A DNA stretch of 64,000 nucleotides from Sphingomonadaceae bacterium PASS1 (GCA_002255985.1 NKIR01000005.1:1-64000), one strand, 5' to 3'; positions 1 through 9,290 are shown, numbered from the stretch's first letter. A program made the numbers and translations. Notes: generated by a model not told the origin, from the letters alone.

Positions 1-1
1 C

Positions 2-91
2 GACCTCTGCTGCGAGGCGTGGAACAAACTCATAGATCAGCCTTGGCGCATTATGACCATCGGGCACCGCAAATGGGCCAGTGGGTTATGA
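2..91 (+). CDS. IS630-family transposase, C-terminal end (cut by window edge)
   Basis: Frame 2 reads through from the window edge and stops at 89-91. The last residues (AWNKLIDQPWRIM, then a GHRKWA-type end) match the conserved tail of IS630-type DDE transposases. Only about 29 residues are inside the window, so the catalytic part cannot be judged. The gene stops four bases before an IS481-type reading frame that lacks its own N-terminus, so the two insertion sequences lie end to end, either nested or joined by a deletion. I recognise the tail from memory and have not aligned it. Confidence 0.6.
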   Translation, partial: DLCCEAWNKLIDQPWRIMTIGHRKWASGL

Positions 92-94
92 TCA

Positions 95-684
95 TTGCAG
101 GTTGGTATAACGCGCATTCTGCGCCGTAACGGCGTTGGTCGGCTGCCGCGCGGCACGCGGATGCGTAAAGTCCACACCAAGCGTTACAACAAGCAGTTTC
201 CCGGCCATCACATCCAGATGGATGTCAAGTTCCTCACCTTCATCGGCAAGTGTGGCGAGAAAATCAGGCGCTTCCAATATACCGCTATTGATGACGCGAC
301 ACGTGTCAGGGCGCTCAAGGTTTACGACAAACACACACAATCCAACGGACAAGACTTTGTCGATCGCATCATCGAAAAGTTCCAGTTCCGCACCAAAGAG
401 ATCAGAACCGATAGCGGCCATGAGTTCCAGGCCAAGTTCCTCTGCATGTCGAAGATCAGGGCATCCGCCACGCCTACATCAAGCGTGGAACACTGGAACT
501 GAACGGCAAGGTCGAACGTTCACATCACTCCGAGCAACAGGAGTTTTACCAGCTGCCGTCATACCAAGGCGACGTCAATCTCGAAACCAAGTTCAGCGAA
601 TGGATGAACTTCTACAACTTCAACCGACCCCACGGTGCCTTCAATGGAAAAACACCCTATGAAGCCCTCCATGAAAGGCTATAA
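95..684 (+). pseudogene. IS481-family transposase remnant, truncated and frameshifted
   Basis: The reading frame begins in the middle of the helix-turn-helix/linker region (RILRRNGVGRLPRGTRMRK) and continues into the integrase-like catalytic core with a DVKFL segment, a DDATR segment and TDSGHEF. At about 444-445 the frame breaks. The next frame carries the rest of the core and tail (HVEDQGIRHAYIKRG, LNGKVERSH, FYNFNRPHGAFNGKTPYEAL) and stops at 682-684. One missing G in TCTG/CAT would explain the shift. The normal N-terminal HTH domain is missing, and an IS630-like end abuts instead. It is therefore not expected to make an active transposase. Confidence 0.85.
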
Positions 685-823
685 TCTAACCCAGTCGATG
701 TCCCGCTAGATCGTCAACCTTACAACACGCACGATTGCGGCAACCTAAGGCGGATAATTAGGTGGATATTATTTAGAGATAAGTCAGAATATTATTATTA
801 ATCTGTGACTTATAGATAACAAA

Positions 824-899
824 TGGTGCCGCCTATAGGATTCGAACCTACGACCCCCGCATTACGAATGCGATGCTCTACCAACTGAGCTAAGGCGGC
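824..899 (-). tRNA. tRNA-Thr (anticodon CGT)
   Basis: The reverse strand folds as a cloverleaf. A seven-pair acceptor stem (GCCGCCT/AGGCGGC) is followed by a D arm (AGCTCAGTTGGTAGAGC), an anticodon stem TCGCA/TGCGG around the loop TTCGTAA, and a T arm with GGTTCGAATCC. The anticodon is CGT, which reads ACG. The 3' CCA is encoded (824-826). Confidence 0.95.
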
Positions 900-992
900 A
901 ATGGCCTGACGGCCGTTGGGGTCGCATAGCCAAGTGCGTCTGCGAGTTCAAGTGGCCTTATGCCTGGCATGCACGCGTACAATAGCGCGTCG

Positions 993-1910
993 TTATTCTC
1001 CGGACAGGACCCAGCCGACGCTGATTTGTTTGGCAGCCAGCGGAACGTCGAGCCTTGCCTCGCTAAAATCGACCTTTTCTCCGGGCCCAAGCGTGCGTGT
1101 CTTTGCCTTCATTTTCCAGCTATAGACGGGCCGGCCGCTGGCGTCCTTAAGCGTCACCAGCATTTCAGGTACATTTTGTTTCACGGCTGTCGGATTAACG
1201 ATACTGCCGCTCGCAATGAAATAAGGCGTGCCATCATCGCGTTCGTTGAGTTCGAGATTGTCGTTTAAAACGATAGTCAGATCGGGTTCCGCGGCCGCGT
1301 TTGAAAGGCCGAAATCGGGTATGCCAAAATATGATGTCGCGCCGCCAATAGCTGCTACCAAAATGGCAAAGGCGACAGCGGCCATCGTCCACATCTTGGC
1401 AGGATTTCGGCGGGCTTTAAACGGTGGCTCATGGGCAAAACGGCTCTGCGCAGGCGCGTCGTCCACAAATCCACCGCGCGGCACAGAGGGTTCCATATAA
1501 GCTGCAGGGGGCTCAGTGGATCCAGCGCGCATTTCAGCAAAATTTGGAAATGCGGGTTCAGTCGCACCGACATCATTCGTTCGTTCAGTATCCAATCCAC
1601 TTGGCGAAACGAATTTCGGAGGTGGTTCAGAAGAAAAAGCCGGAGGCGCAGGCTGAGAGACGGGTGCAGGCGCGGGGTCACCCATTGGTATCGCCTGCGC
1701 TTGCGGTGTTTTTTCAGCAGATGCCGTGGGTGGCGCACCATGCGTATCTAGCGGTGCAACCATGGAAGGTGCAGGCGCTATCTGCGCGACAACCCCTTCC
1801 TGGAACCAGCTATGCTTACAGTTCGCACAGCGCACTTGGCGGCCATCAATACCAACGGCATTGTCAGGGACAACATAACGTGTGCGGCAGGATGGACAGA
1901 CAAGCAGCAT
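993..1910 (-). CDS. MJ0042-type zinc-ribbon membrane protein (DUF3426-like)
   Basis: A 305-residue protein. The N-terminus is a zinc ribbon with two CxxC pairs (CPSC at about residues 5-8 and CANC at about 28-31), characteristic of the MJ0042/zf-ribbon family. A long Pro/Ala-rich linker follows. One membrane segment lies at about residue 175-195 (MWTMAAVAFAILVAAIGG), followed by a roughly 100-residue C-terminal domain resembling the DUF3426 beta-sandwich. I start it at the ATG directly before LLVCPSC (1908-1910), because the longer reading frame has an unlikely Cys/Arg-rich leader. It is divergent from ftsE, as often seen in sphingomonads. Its function is not known, and a sensor or envelope role would be a guess. 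Confidence 0.8.
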   Translation of the reverse strand: MLLVCPSCRTRYVVPDNAVGIDGRQVRCANCKHSWFQEGVVAQIAPAPSMVAPLDTHGAPPTASAEKTPQAQAIPMGDPAPAPVSQPAPPAFSSEPPPKFVSPSGLDTERTNDVGATEPAFPNFAEMRAGSTEPPAAYMEPSVPRGGFVDDAPAQSRFAHEPPFKARRNPAKMWTMAAVAFAILVAAIGGATSYFGIPDFGLSNAAAEPDLTIVLNDNLELNERDDGTPYFIASGSIVNPTAVKQNVPEMLVTLKDASGRPVYSWKMKAKTRTLGPGEKVDFSEARLDVPLAAKQISVGWVLSGE

Positions 1911-2047
1911 TTCTGCACATAAACAACAGCAGCGCCTGACTTGCAACCCCGCTGTCATAAAATGCTGTGGACGGTGCAGGTTCATCCGCCGCAGGTCGCA
2001 TGAATAGCCTTTGCCCCGTCATGTCGTTTGTGCCATTTATCGCTCCG

Positions 2048-2761
2048 ATGCAGAGCGTGGTGGAATTCGACAATGTGGGGCTAAGATATGGAACGGGGGT
2101 GGAAACACTCACCGACCTTAGCTTTACCTTATACCCTGGAAGCTTCTATTTCCTGACCGGCGCATCGGGTGCCGGCAAGACATCATTGCTGAAATTATTA
2201 TATCTCGCGCACCGCCCAAGCCGAGGTGCGATCCGCATGTTTGGGCATGACGCCATCACCTTGCCACGCAGCCGCTTGCCAGGTTTTCGGCGCCGGATTG
2301 GTGTCGTTTTTCAAGACTTCCGCCTCGTTGCGCATTTGTCGACCTTCGACAATATCGCACTGCCTTTGCGCATTGCAGGCATTCAGGAAAAGGATTTGCG
2401 CGGCCCAGTCACCGAAATGCTTGCGTGGATTGGCCTTACCGAACGGGCAGATGCACGGCCAGCGACGCTTTCGGGCGGTGAACAGCAACGTATTGCGATT
2501 GCGCGCGCTGTCATTGGCCGCCCTGAAATGCTTGTGGCCGACGAGCCGACGGGAAATGTCGATCCTGAAATGGCCCGCCGGTTGCTTCAGCTATTTGCTG
2601 CGCTCAACAAGTTGGGGACGACGGTTGTGGTTGCAACCCATGACATCCATTTGCTTCAGGAGATTGAAGGCGCGCAGATGATGCGGCTGGACAAGGGCCG
2701 CTTGTCTGATCCGACGGGATCGTTGCGCCACCCGCCACGACCATTGGTTTTGAAAAACTGA
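2048..2761 (+). CDS. ftsE: Cell-division ATP-binding protein FtsE
   Basis: ABC-type ATPase of about 237 residues that partners FtsX at the septum and activates cell-wall hydrolases. Visible motifs are Walker A (GASGAGKTS), a Q-loop (FQDF), the signature LSGGEQQR, Walker B (LVADEPT) and the switch His (ATHD). The start is uncertain. ATGs at 2000, 2021 and 2048 are all in frame and none has a clear Shine-Dalgarno site. I chose 2048 because the domain begins there (VVEFDNVGLRYG). The stop TGA shares its last base with the ftsX ATG, so the pair is translationally coupled. Confidence 0.88.
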   Translation: MQSVVEFDNVGLRYGTGVETLTDLSFTLYPGSFYFLTGASGAGKTSLLKLLYLAHRPSRGAIRMFGHDAITLPRSRLPGFRRRIGVVFQDFRLVAHLSTFDNIALPLRIAGIQEKDLRGPVTEMLAWIGLTERADARPATLSGGEQQRIAIARAVIGRPEMLVADEPTGNVDPEMARRLLQLFAALNKLGTTVVVATHDIHLLQEIEGAQMMRLDKGRLSDPTGSLRHPPRPLVLKN

Positions 2762-3657
2762 TGCTGCTGGATTTCGTTCTTCCTGCACATGACCGCAAAC
2801 TCATTCCCGAAGGACGTTTGTCGGGGCAAATGCCTTGGGTTATTGCCATAATGTTGTTTCTGACATTGCTGGTAGCGGCAGGTGCTTTGACATTGACTGA
2901 GGCCGCGCGCCAAGGTGGTCAGGATCTCGCGCGGCAAGTTACTGTCCAAATCATCGAGTCAGACCCTGCACAGCGCGCGGCGCAACGTGCCGCGGTCACC
3001 CGCACGTTGCGCAATATGGACAGCGTTGCAGAGGTGCGGCCCGTGCCCGATACACAAGTGCGTGCTTTGCTGGAACCATGGCTCGGCACGGGCGTAATTG
3101 ACGCAGATGTCCCAGTCCCGGCGTTGGTGGATGTGCGCTTCGGTTCTGTACCCACTGCCAAAACGCTCACCCGGTTACAGTCAACGCTGCGTTCGGTTGC
3201 GCCAAATATACGGGTGGATTCCCACAGCAGCTGGATGGCACCGTTTTTCGAACTCATGCGTGCTCTGATATGGCTGGCGGCAGTGGTGTTCCTATTACTG
3301 CTCGTCGCCACGTCAGCTGTCGTTATTTTGGCGGTCCGAAGCACGCTGAATACCCATCGTGAAACGATAGAGATTATGCACATGATGGGCGGCACCGATC
3401 TTCAGGCCGCACGCCTGTTTCAACGCCGCGTTGCCTTGGATGCATTGCTGGGCGGGGTCGTGGGTTTCATTGTTGCAGCGGTTGTTATCGTTTCCGTGGG
3501 TGAGCGGTTTGCGGCGGTTGAACCCGGGCTTTTATCTGGTGCACATTTCCCATATTATGGGTGGGCAATCCTTGCGCTTATTCCGCTTGCCGTCATGGCG
3601 CTTGCTATGCTTATGGCGCGCATGACGGTGATTTCGGCGTTGAAGAGAATTTTATGA
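2761..3657 (+). CDS. ftsX: Cell-division permease FtsX
   Basis: A 298-residue inner-membrane protein with the FtsX layout. A short cytoplasmic N-terminus is followed by TM1 (about 25-50, PWVIAIMLFLTLLVAAG), a periplasmic domain of about 110 residues (about 55-160), and three more TM segments (about 165-190, 220-250 and 265-290). The cytoplasmic loop carries HRETIEIMHMMGG, typical of the family. It overlaps ftsE by one base and the next gene by four (ATGA), which indicates one operon. The FtsEX complex transmits ATP hydrolysis to periplasmic amidase activators. The periplasmic domain is divergent, as is usual in alphaproteobacteria. Confidence 0.9.
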   Translation: MLLDFVLPAHDRKLIPEGRLSGQMPWVIAIMLFLTLLVAAGALTLTEAARQGGQDLARQVTVQIIESDPAQRAAQRAAVTRTLRNMDSVAEVRPVPDTQVRALLEPWLGTGVIDADVPVPALVDVRFGSVPTAKTLTRLQSTLRSVAPNIRVDSHSSWMAPFFELMRALIWLAAVVFLLLLVATSAVVILAVRSTLNTHRETIEIMHMMGGTDLQAARLFQRRVALDALLGGVVGFIVAAVVIVSVGERFAAVEPGLLSGAHFPYYGWAILALIPLAVMALAMLMARMTVISALKRIL

Positions 3658-4184
3658 TCAGACGGTCCATTGCTTTTGTCTTGCTTGTCTGGATGCTTGG
3701 CTTCGCTTGGTTCGCATTACTTTTGCCGCAACCCGCCGCAATCACCGCAACCGACGCCGTGGTTGTCCTGACGGGCGGGCCGAACCGGATTGACCGCGGG
3801 CTTGAGATATTGGAATCTGGGAAATCTCGGAGAATGCTGATTTCCGGGGTCGACCGCGATGTCAAACCGCGTGAACTTGCCGCGCAATATCCGGGTTCTT
3901 CAAAATACTTCAAATGCTGCATCGATCTGGGTTTCCAGTCTGTCGACACCCGATCGAACGCATTGGAAACGGCAGCATGGGCAAACCGGAACAAAGTGAC
4001 CAGTTTGCGGCTTATCACGCATGATTGGCATATGCGGCGCGCTCGCTTTGAACTTGACCGGGAATTGTCTGCCAATGTTGCTGTCACCAATGATGCCGTA
4101 TCGACCCACCCATCGTTGGGCGCCCTGTTCAAAGAATATAATAAATATTGGTTGCGGGCTGTCGCGTCTCTGCTGGGTATGTAA
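3654..4184 (+). CDS. YdcF-like DUF218 membrane-anchored protein
   Basis: A 176-residue protein with an N-terminal membrane anchor (about 5-25) followed by a DUF218 domain. Recognisable elements are DAVVVLTGGPNRIDRG, a RRMLISG strand, DTRSNALETA and the THDWHMRRA segment. I start it at the ATG overlapping the ftsX stop (ATGA). The longer frame in the same phase would run through ftsX coding sequence. DUF218 proteins (YdcF, SanA, ElyC) are tied to envelope or peptidoglycan-precursor homeostasis, which suits the ftsEX and plsC neighbours. The exact activity is unknown. Confidence 0.85.
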   Translation: MIRRSIAFVLLVWMLGFAWFALLLPQPAAITATDAVVVLTGGPNRIDRGLEILESGKSRRMLISGVDRDVKPRELAAQYPGSSKYFKCCIDLGFQSVDTRSNALETAAWANRNKVTSLRLITHDWHMRRARFELDRELSANVAVTNDAVSTHPSLGALFKEYNKYWLRAVASLLGM

Positions 4185-4187
4185 CCG

Positions 4188-4874
4188 ATGATCGCGTTGA
4201 TCCGATCTGCCGTATATATTGCTATTTTCTACACTGGGTCAGTGTTTTTCGTTGCCACGGCGTTTTTCGCGCAATGGTTTTCCATTCCGCTGATGCAGTG
4301 GGCGGTTCGCGGTTGGTCGCGCTGGCAATATGCCTGCTACCGCCGGATTTTAGGCATCACGGTTAAAATTGAGGGCCACTTGCCGCACAAGCCAGTGCTC
4401 TATGCGATCAAGCATGAGAGCATGTTTGAGACGATCGACATGCCCCGTATGTTTAACAAGCCCGCCGTGGTCACCAAAAAAGAACTGTTCGACATACCCT
4501 TTTGGGGGCCCGCAGCGCGCGCTTATGGCATGATACCTGTCGACCGGAATGGCGGCGCCACCGCGCTGCGCGCAATGCTTGTTCTGGCAAAAAAGATGAT
4601 CGCAGACGGGCGGCCAATTGTGATTTTCCCGGAAGGGACGCGCGTCGCGCCGGGCAGCCAACCGCCGCTGCAATCCGGATTTGCCGGGCTGTATAAACTC
4701 ATAAACCTGCCCGTCGTGCCAATTGCGGTTAACAGCGGCACCTTAAGCCCGCGCAGGACCGGTATCTGGAAATCGGGGACCGTTACCTACAAGGTAGGCG
4801 AAGAACTGCCCACGGGCCTGCCCCGCGAGGACATCGAAGCGCGGGTGCATGCGGCGATTAACGCGCTGAATTAA
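4188..4874 (+). CDS. plsC: 1-acyl-sn-glycerol-3-phosphate acyltransferase
   Basis: A 228-residue membrane-associated acyltransferase that makes phosphatidic acid from lysophosphatidate and an acyl donor. An N-terminal hydrophobic segment (about 5-30) precedes the PlsC domain. Motif I reads HESMFE (His76), and motif III is FPEGTR at about residue 146-151. The Asp usual in the HX4D motif is replaced by Glu here. It lies three bases after ydcF in the same operon. Its TAA overlaps the stop of the convergent tyrA gene. Confidence 0.9.
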   Translation: MIALIRSAVYIAIFYTGSVFFVATAFFAQWFSIPLMQWAVRGWSRWQYACYRRILGITVKIEGHLPHKPVLYAIKHESMFETIDMPRMFNKPAVVTKKELFDIPFWGPAARAYGMIPVDRNGGATALRAMLVLAKKMIADGRPIVIFPEGTRVAPGSQPPLQSGFAGLYKLINLPVVPIAVNSGTLSPRRTGIWKSGTVTYKVGEELPTGLPREDIEARVHAAINALN

Positions 4875-5776
4875 TGCTTGCGTCCAAAGTCAGGCGCGTC
4901 GTCATCTTGGCCCTGTTCGACAATCGACCGTCGGATGTCTCGCGTGCGGCTAAACAATGCCTCCAACTCTTCGCCTTTGTCGTACCGGATGGCGCGTTGC
5001 AGGGCACTTAAATCTTCCGAAAAACGCTGCAGCATTTCAAGCACAGCATCCTTGTTCGACAGGAACACGTCGCGCCACATCACGGGATCGGACGCTGCGA
5101 TGCGGGTGAAATCGCGGAAACCACCGGCGGAATATTTGATAACTTCGCTTTGCGTTACGCCTTCAAGGTCATCGGCGGTTCCCACAATAGTATAGGCGAT
5201 AAGATGCGGCAGATGGCTGGTGACTGCCAACACCATATCATGGTGGCGCGCATCCATGATTTCGACATCCGCACCAAGGCGCTGCCAAAAGCTGCGCAGG
5301 CGCTCGACAGCAGCCTCTGGCGCATTCTCGGGCGGCGTCAATATGCACCAGCGACCTTTGAACAGGGTCGAAAAACCCGCATCCGGACCGCTTTTTTCGG
5401 TACCCGCAACAGGATGGGCGGGAATGATCATGGCGTTGGGCAGAACGGCCGTAAGCGCGTCCGCGACGCTTTGCTTACAAGAACCGACGTCACTGACGAT
5501 GGCATCGGCAGGCAGGTCGGACGCGAAGTCGGCCGCCACTGCTCCCATGGCGCCTACCGGCACGCACAAAATAACAAGATCCGCGTCAATGACGGACGCG
5601 CCAGCGGTATCGGTGACATCGTCGCATATGCCCAATTGGACAGCGCGCGCGCGGACAAGCGGATCGGCATCATGGCCAGTAATCCGCACCGACGGCATGT
5701 GCTCCTTTACGGCACGCGCGACGGACGAGCCAATGAGCCCAAGCCCAATCACCGTTAAACGCGCAAACGGCAGCAT
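4871..5776 (-). CDS. tyrA: Prephenate/arogenate dehydrogenase
   Basis: A 301-residue NAD(P)-dependent enzyme of tyrosine biosynthesis. The N-terminus has a Rossmann fold with GLGLIGSSVA, followed by the DADLVILCVPVG strand and SDVGSCK. The helical C-terminal domain holds HPVAGTEKSGP and SHLPHLIAYTIVG, both conserved in TyrA proteins that prevent cyclisation and bind prephenate or arogenate. No chorismate-mutase or ACT domain is present. The start codon overlaps the hisC stop by one base, so the two are co-transcribed. Substrate preference (prephenate or arogenate) cannot be read from the sequence. Confidence 0.92.
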   Translation of the reverse strand: MLPFARLTVIGLGLIGSSVARAVKEHMPSVRITGHDADPLVRARAVQLGICDDVTDTAGASVIDADLVILCVPVGAMGAVAADFASDLPADAIVSDVGSCKQSVADALTAVLPNAMIIPAHPVAGTEKSGPDAGFSTLFKGRWCILTPPENAPEAAVERLRSFWQRLGADVEIMDARHHDMVLAVTSHLPHLIAYTIVGTADDLEGVTQSEVIKYSAGGFRDFTRIAASDPVMWRDVFLSNKDAVLEMLQRFSEDLSALQRAIRYDKGEELEALFSRTRDIRRSIVEQGQDDDAPDFGRKH

Positions 5777-6873
5777 CAGACGTGCGCTTCCAAAATCTTG
5801 CGTAACGCCGCCATAACACCGCGATTTTCATCCTCGGTACCAATGGTAATCCGCAGCCCGCTGCCAAGGCCCTGCCCCGGCAACCAGCGCACAATATACC
5901 CTTCGGCCATAAGACCATTATAGGCAGCTTCCGCGCAGCAATTGCCTTCAAACAATATCATCAGGAAGTTTGCCCACGACGGGATAACTTTCAGGCCATG
6001 GTTCGACAATGCCGCAAACTCTGCTGCCATCCAGTCGCGCCATTCGGCATTATGCTGGCGGCTGCGCGTCACGAACTCGGCATCCCCAAGCGCCGCAATC
6101 GCTGCAGCCTGCCCTGCAGTGGTGACATTAAACGGCGCACGCACGCGGTTCAGCGTCGCGATCAGGCCGGGTTGACCATAGCACCAGCCAATACGTTCCG
6201 CCGCAAGGCCATAGATTTTGGAAAATGTGCGCGTAATCAAAACATTGTCATGCTCGCGTGCAAGCTCCAGCGCGTCAGGGCCGTCATACTCAAGATACTC
6301 GCCATAAGCTTGGTCCAAAACAAGGACGCAGTTGTCGGGTAGGCCAGCATGAAGCCGTGCGATTTCGGCGTCGCTGCAATAAGTACCGGTCGGGTTATTG
6401 GGATTTGCGACGAAAACAACGCGTGTCTTCTCCGTCACCAACGCCAGCAACGCATCCACGTCCGTGCCATAATCCTTATCGGGGGCGACAATTACATTGG
6501 CAGCGGTTTTCCGTGCGGCGATATCGTAAACCGAAAAGCCGTATCGGACATAAATGATATCATCGCCAGCGCCAGCATAGCCCATGGCGATCAGGTTCAG
6601 CAGTTCGTCAGAACCGGTACCACAGACGATCAGGTCGCTGTCGACTTCATAGGCTGCGCCCAAAGCCTTGCGCAGCGCAGTGCTGGCGGGGTCAGGGTAC
6701 CGCGCAAGCGACGCGCCTTTATCGACAAGCGCTGCGGCCGCATATGGGCTGCAGCCAAGCGGATTCTCGTTCGCGGATAATTTTATCAACACCCTTCCAT
6801 CATCCGACTTTGCTTTGCCGGGGGTATAGGCGCTGATGGCTTCGATCCATGGTTTGGCGGTAGGTATGCTCAT
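5776..6873 (-). CDS. hisC: Histidinol-phosphate aminotransferase (aromatic aminotransferase type)
   Basis: A 365-residue fold-type I PLP enzyme. Motifs are KLSANENPLG near the start, NPNNPTGTY, LDQAYGEY, and the PLP lysine region TRTFSKIYGLAAERIGW. Family members transaminate histidinol phosphate and often also phenylpyruvate or 4-hydroxyphenylpyruvate. The tyrA overlap suggests a role in tyrosine and phenylalanine synthesis as well as histidine. I start at the ATG before SIPTAKPWIE. The 39-residue upstream extension in the same frame is not family-like. It is divergent from metX with a 99-base gap. Confidence 0.92.
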   Translation of the reverse strand: MSIPTAKPWIEAISAYTPGKAKSDDGRVLIKLSANENPLGCSPYAAAALVDKGASLARYPDPASTALRKALGAAYEVDSDLIVCGTGSDELLNLIAMGYAGAGDDIIYVRYGFSVYDIAARKTAANVIVAPDKDYGTDVDALLALVTEKTRVVFVANPNNPTGTYCSDAEIARLHAGLPDNCVLVLDQAYGEYLEYDGPDALELAREHDNVLITRTFSKIYGLAAERIGWCYGQPGLIATLNRVRAPFNVTTAGQAAAIAALGDAEFVTRSRQHNAEWRDWMAAEFAALSNHGLKVIPSWANFLMILFEGNCCAEAAYNGLMAEGYIVRWLPGQGLGSGLRITIGTEDENRGVMAALRKILEAHV

Positions 6874-6972
6874 GCCCGCGGCCATAGCGGCGCAAGCAGC
6901 GAAGCGCAACGCTCGCCATATTTGGCCAATGAAGATTAAAGAGTTTCTATTGTTTCGCACGGCCACGCTGAT

Positions 6973-8106
6973 ATGGCGTTGCTGATGCAAGAAGATACGC
7001 GTTTCGGTCTGGATAGGAAGACACGCCTGCTGGGACCAGTGAAACTGGACAGCGGCGCCGAATTTGCGCCTGTCGATATCGCGTATGAAACCTATGGCGC
7101 ATTAAACGCCGATAAATCGAACGCCATTCTCATCTGCCATGCGCTGACCGGCGACCAATATGTGGCGTCCACGCATCCTATGACCGGCAAGGACGGTTGG
7201 TGGACGCGTATGGTCGGGCCCGGCAAGCCCATCGACCCCGCACGGCATTGTATCATCAGCATCAACGTCATGGGCAGTTGCATGGGGTCTTCGGGACCCG
7301 CCAGCATCGACCCCACAACGGGGGCAGCATACGCTATGGGCTTTCCCGTCATCACCATCCCCGACATGGTGCGCGCACAGGCGCTCTTGCTTGACCATCT
7401 GGGCATTGAAACGCTGGAGGCGGTCGTCGGCGGATCGATGGGCGGCATGCAGGCGTTAAGCTGGGCAGCCTTATATCCCGAACGGGTGAAGTCTGCGGTC
7501 GTGATTGCGTCTACCGCCCGCCATTCCGCACAGAATATCGCCTTTCACGAGGTCGGGCGTCAGGCGATTATGGCGGACCCGCGCTGGAACAATGGCGCTT
7601 ATTATGGCCACGAGGCACCATCATCGGGCCTAGCCGTTGCCCGTATGGCCGCGCACATCACTTATCTATCGGAGGCAGGCCTCACCGAGAAATTTGGTCG
7701 CCGCCTGCAAAACCGCGATGCCAAAAGCTTCGGATTTGATGCCGATTTTCAGGTTGAAAGCTATTTGCGTTATCAAGGGCTTAGCTTTGTCGACCGCTTT
7801 GATGCCAACAGCTATCTCTACATCACGCGCGCGATGGACTATTTTGACCTGGCCGAACCGCATGACGGCATTCTGGCGAAGGCATTTGCAGGGACAAAGA
7901 CACGGTTTTGCCTGATCAGTTTTGACAGTGACTGGTTATATCCGACCGCAGAATCGCGCCGCATTGTCCATGCGTTGAACGCTGCGGGCGCTGCGGTCAG
8001 TTTCGTTGAGCTATCAAGCCCGTTTGGTCATGACGCCTTCTTGCTGGAAGCGCCCGAGATGAACCGCATCGTGGACGGTTTCTTGCGCGCAGGAGAGCAA
8101 TCATGA
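6973..8106 (+). CDS. metX: Homoserine O-acetyltransferase
   Basis: A 377-residue alpha/beta-hydrolase-fold enzyme for the first committed step of methionine synthesis. The nucleophile elbow is GGSMGGMQ (Ser155). The acid and base are in FDSDWLYP and FGHDAFLLE near the C-terminus. Early conserved blocks ([24 protein letters not shown]) match MetX. The gene overlaps metW by four bases (ATGA), the classical alphaproteobacterial metXW pair. Some members use succinyl-CoA rather than acetyl-CoA, and donor choice is not resolved here. Confidence 0.94.
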   Translation: MALLMQEDTRFGLDRKTRLLGPVKLDSGAEFAPVDIAYETYGALNADKSNAILICHALTGDQYVASTHPMTGKDGWWTRMVGPGKPIDPARHCIISINVMGSCMGSSGPASIDPTTGAAYAMGFPVITIPDMVRAQALLLDHLGIETLEAVVGGSMGGMQALSWAALYPERVKSAVVIASTARHSAQNIAFHEVGRQAIMADPRWNNGAYYGHEAPSSGLAVARMAAHITYLSEAGLTEKFGRRLQNRDAKSFGFDADFQVESYLRYQGLSFVDRFDANSYLYITRAMDYFDLAEPHDGILAKAFAGTKTRFCLISFDSDWLYPTAESRRIVHALNAAGAAVSFVELSSPFGHDAFLLEAPEMNRIVDGFLRAGEQS

Positions 8107-8696
8107 GCGCACTTCGCCCTGACCTTGCCATCATCGCCCGCGAAGTCCGCGCGGGGGCCCGTGTGCTGGATGTTGGCTGCGGTGATGGCCAGTTGATGGC
8201 GGCGTTACGAGATACCAAAAATGTCGACGCCCGCGGTCTTGAACTGAATGCGCACGATGTTGCGACCGCAGTATCTCGGGGCCTCTCCGTCATTCAAGGC
8301 GATGCCGACACGGATTTGGCGGAATATCCAGACGGCAGCTTTGATTATGCCATTCTCAGCCAGACATTGCAGACGACCAAAAGACCTGATCTGGTTCTCG
8401 ACCATCTGGTCCGGATTGGGCGTGAGGCATTTGTCTCCTTCCCCAACTTTGCCCAGTGGCGCATCCGTTTTGCCCATATGTTTGGCGGACGTATGCCCGT
8501 GACCAAGCAACTTCCACACCTCTGGTACGACACACCCAATATCCACCATGTGACCATCGACGATTTCCGAAGCTTGTTACACGACCGGAATATCGAGATT
8601 GAAGGCCAGTGGTTTCTATCTGGAAACAAGCCGCGCGGTGATCGCTTCGCCAACCTGCTGGCGCAACATGCTGTGTTCAAACTGCGCCGGAAATAG
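8103..8696 (+). CDS. metW: Methionine biosynthesis protein MetW
   Basis: A 197-residue protein with a SAM-methyltransferase-like fold. Motif I is [11 protein letters not shown] near residue 20, followed by GLELN and a YAILSQTLQ segment typical of MetW. It is required together with MetX for homoserine acylation in several alphaproteobacteria. Start and stop overlap with metX fixes the start. No gene follows in the same direction until tRNA-Leu. Confidence 0.93.
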   Translation: MSALRPDLAIIAREVRAGARVLDVGCGDGQLMAALRDTKNVDARGLELNAHDVATAVSRGLSVIQGDADTDLAEYPDGSFDYAILSQTLQTTKRPDLVLDHLVRIGREAFVSFPNFAQWRIRFAHMFGGRMPVTKQLPHLWYDTPNIHHVTIDDFRSLLHDRNIEIEGQWFLSGNKPRGDRFANLLAQHAVFKLRRK

Positions 8697-8743
8697 TCCA
8701 ACATCGAAAAGATGCGCCGATATCGCGTCGGCCATACGGCGTT

Positions 8744-9052
8744 TCAGTAAAACTCGAACAGCGGCTTGGCTTCACGCACACTGATTTGGCGATCCTGTTT
8801 TGGCGCCCTTTGCGCGACTACAGCAGGTGCAATGCGCTCTGCCTGAACGATCGTCACTGTCGCAGTTGCAACCCGCACCGGGCCGCGCCGTTGGACGGGG
8901 CCTCCAACAGCAGCTGCTGCGACAAGCATAAGGACCGCGGCGAGAATCATGCCCATAGTAAACAACCCATTCACCAATGTTTGCAAGAATGAATGATGGT
9001 GAATAGCGGTGCTGTTGCCGCGATATACCGCCAATCTCCGGCCAGGTTTCAT
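8744..9052 (-). CDS. Small hypothetical membrane protein
   Basis: A 102-residue reading frame with one strong membrane segment (LFTMGMILAAVLMLVAAAAVGG, about residues 30-50). A basic linker follows, then a tail ending in VREAKPLFEFY. Small sphingomonad proteins with a TM helix and a similar tail occur from memory, but I cannot name a family. The longer frame (to 9280) would start inside tRNA-Leu, so I use the ATG at 9052. It is convergent with metW. No clear Shine-Dalgarno site is visible. Confidence 0.55.
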   Translation of the reverse strand: MKPGRRLAVYRGNSTAIHHHSFLQTLVNGLFTMGMILAAVLMLVAAAAVGGPVQRRGPVRVATATVTIVQAERIAPAVVAQRAPKQDRQISVREAKPLFEFY

Positions 9053-9158
9053 CCTGTGCCGATTTGCGACGATGCCCTGGCCCTTTCTAAACCGATAAAG
9101 GCTGTTGCGCCGGCCAACGGGCTTTGCTAGTGGCCCCCTCCTACCTGTCGAGGCGCGT

Positions 9159-9245
9159 GCGGCCATGGCGGAATTGGTAGACGCGCAACGTTGAGGTCGT
9201 TGTGGGCGAAAGCCCGTGGAAGTTCGAGTCTTCTTGGCCGCACCA
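9159..9245 (+). tRNA. tRNA-Leu (anticodon GAG)
   Basis: An 87-base class II tRNA. The acceptor stem is GCGGCCA/TGGCCGC, the anticodon loop TTGAGGT gives GAG, and a long variable arm (TGGGCGAAAGCCCG) is followed by the T arm with GTTCGAGTC. A 3' CCA is encoded. The 3' end is the integration target of the adjacent element, since its last 23 bases form part of a direct repeat found again at 16807. Confidence 0.95.
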
Positions 9246-9290
9246 GACAGCCGTTTTTGGCTGTTTCTCGTTATTCCCAAACATCTTGCA
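9223..9290 (+). repeat. attL core repeat (tRNA-Leu 3' end plus downstream bases)
   Basis: 68 bases from TTCGAGTC in the T arm to AACATCTTGCA. They recur at 16807-16872 in the same orientation with a two-base gap (GGCCGCACCA versus GGCCACCA) and three substitutions. It covers the tRNA 3' end, as expected for an integrase that rebuilds the tRNA on insertion. Confidence 0.85.

Noticed and set aside
9053-9280. Longer start for the small membrane protein at 8744-9052
   Set aside because: The upstream part overlaps tRNA-Leu and has an unusual Arg/Ser-rich composition.
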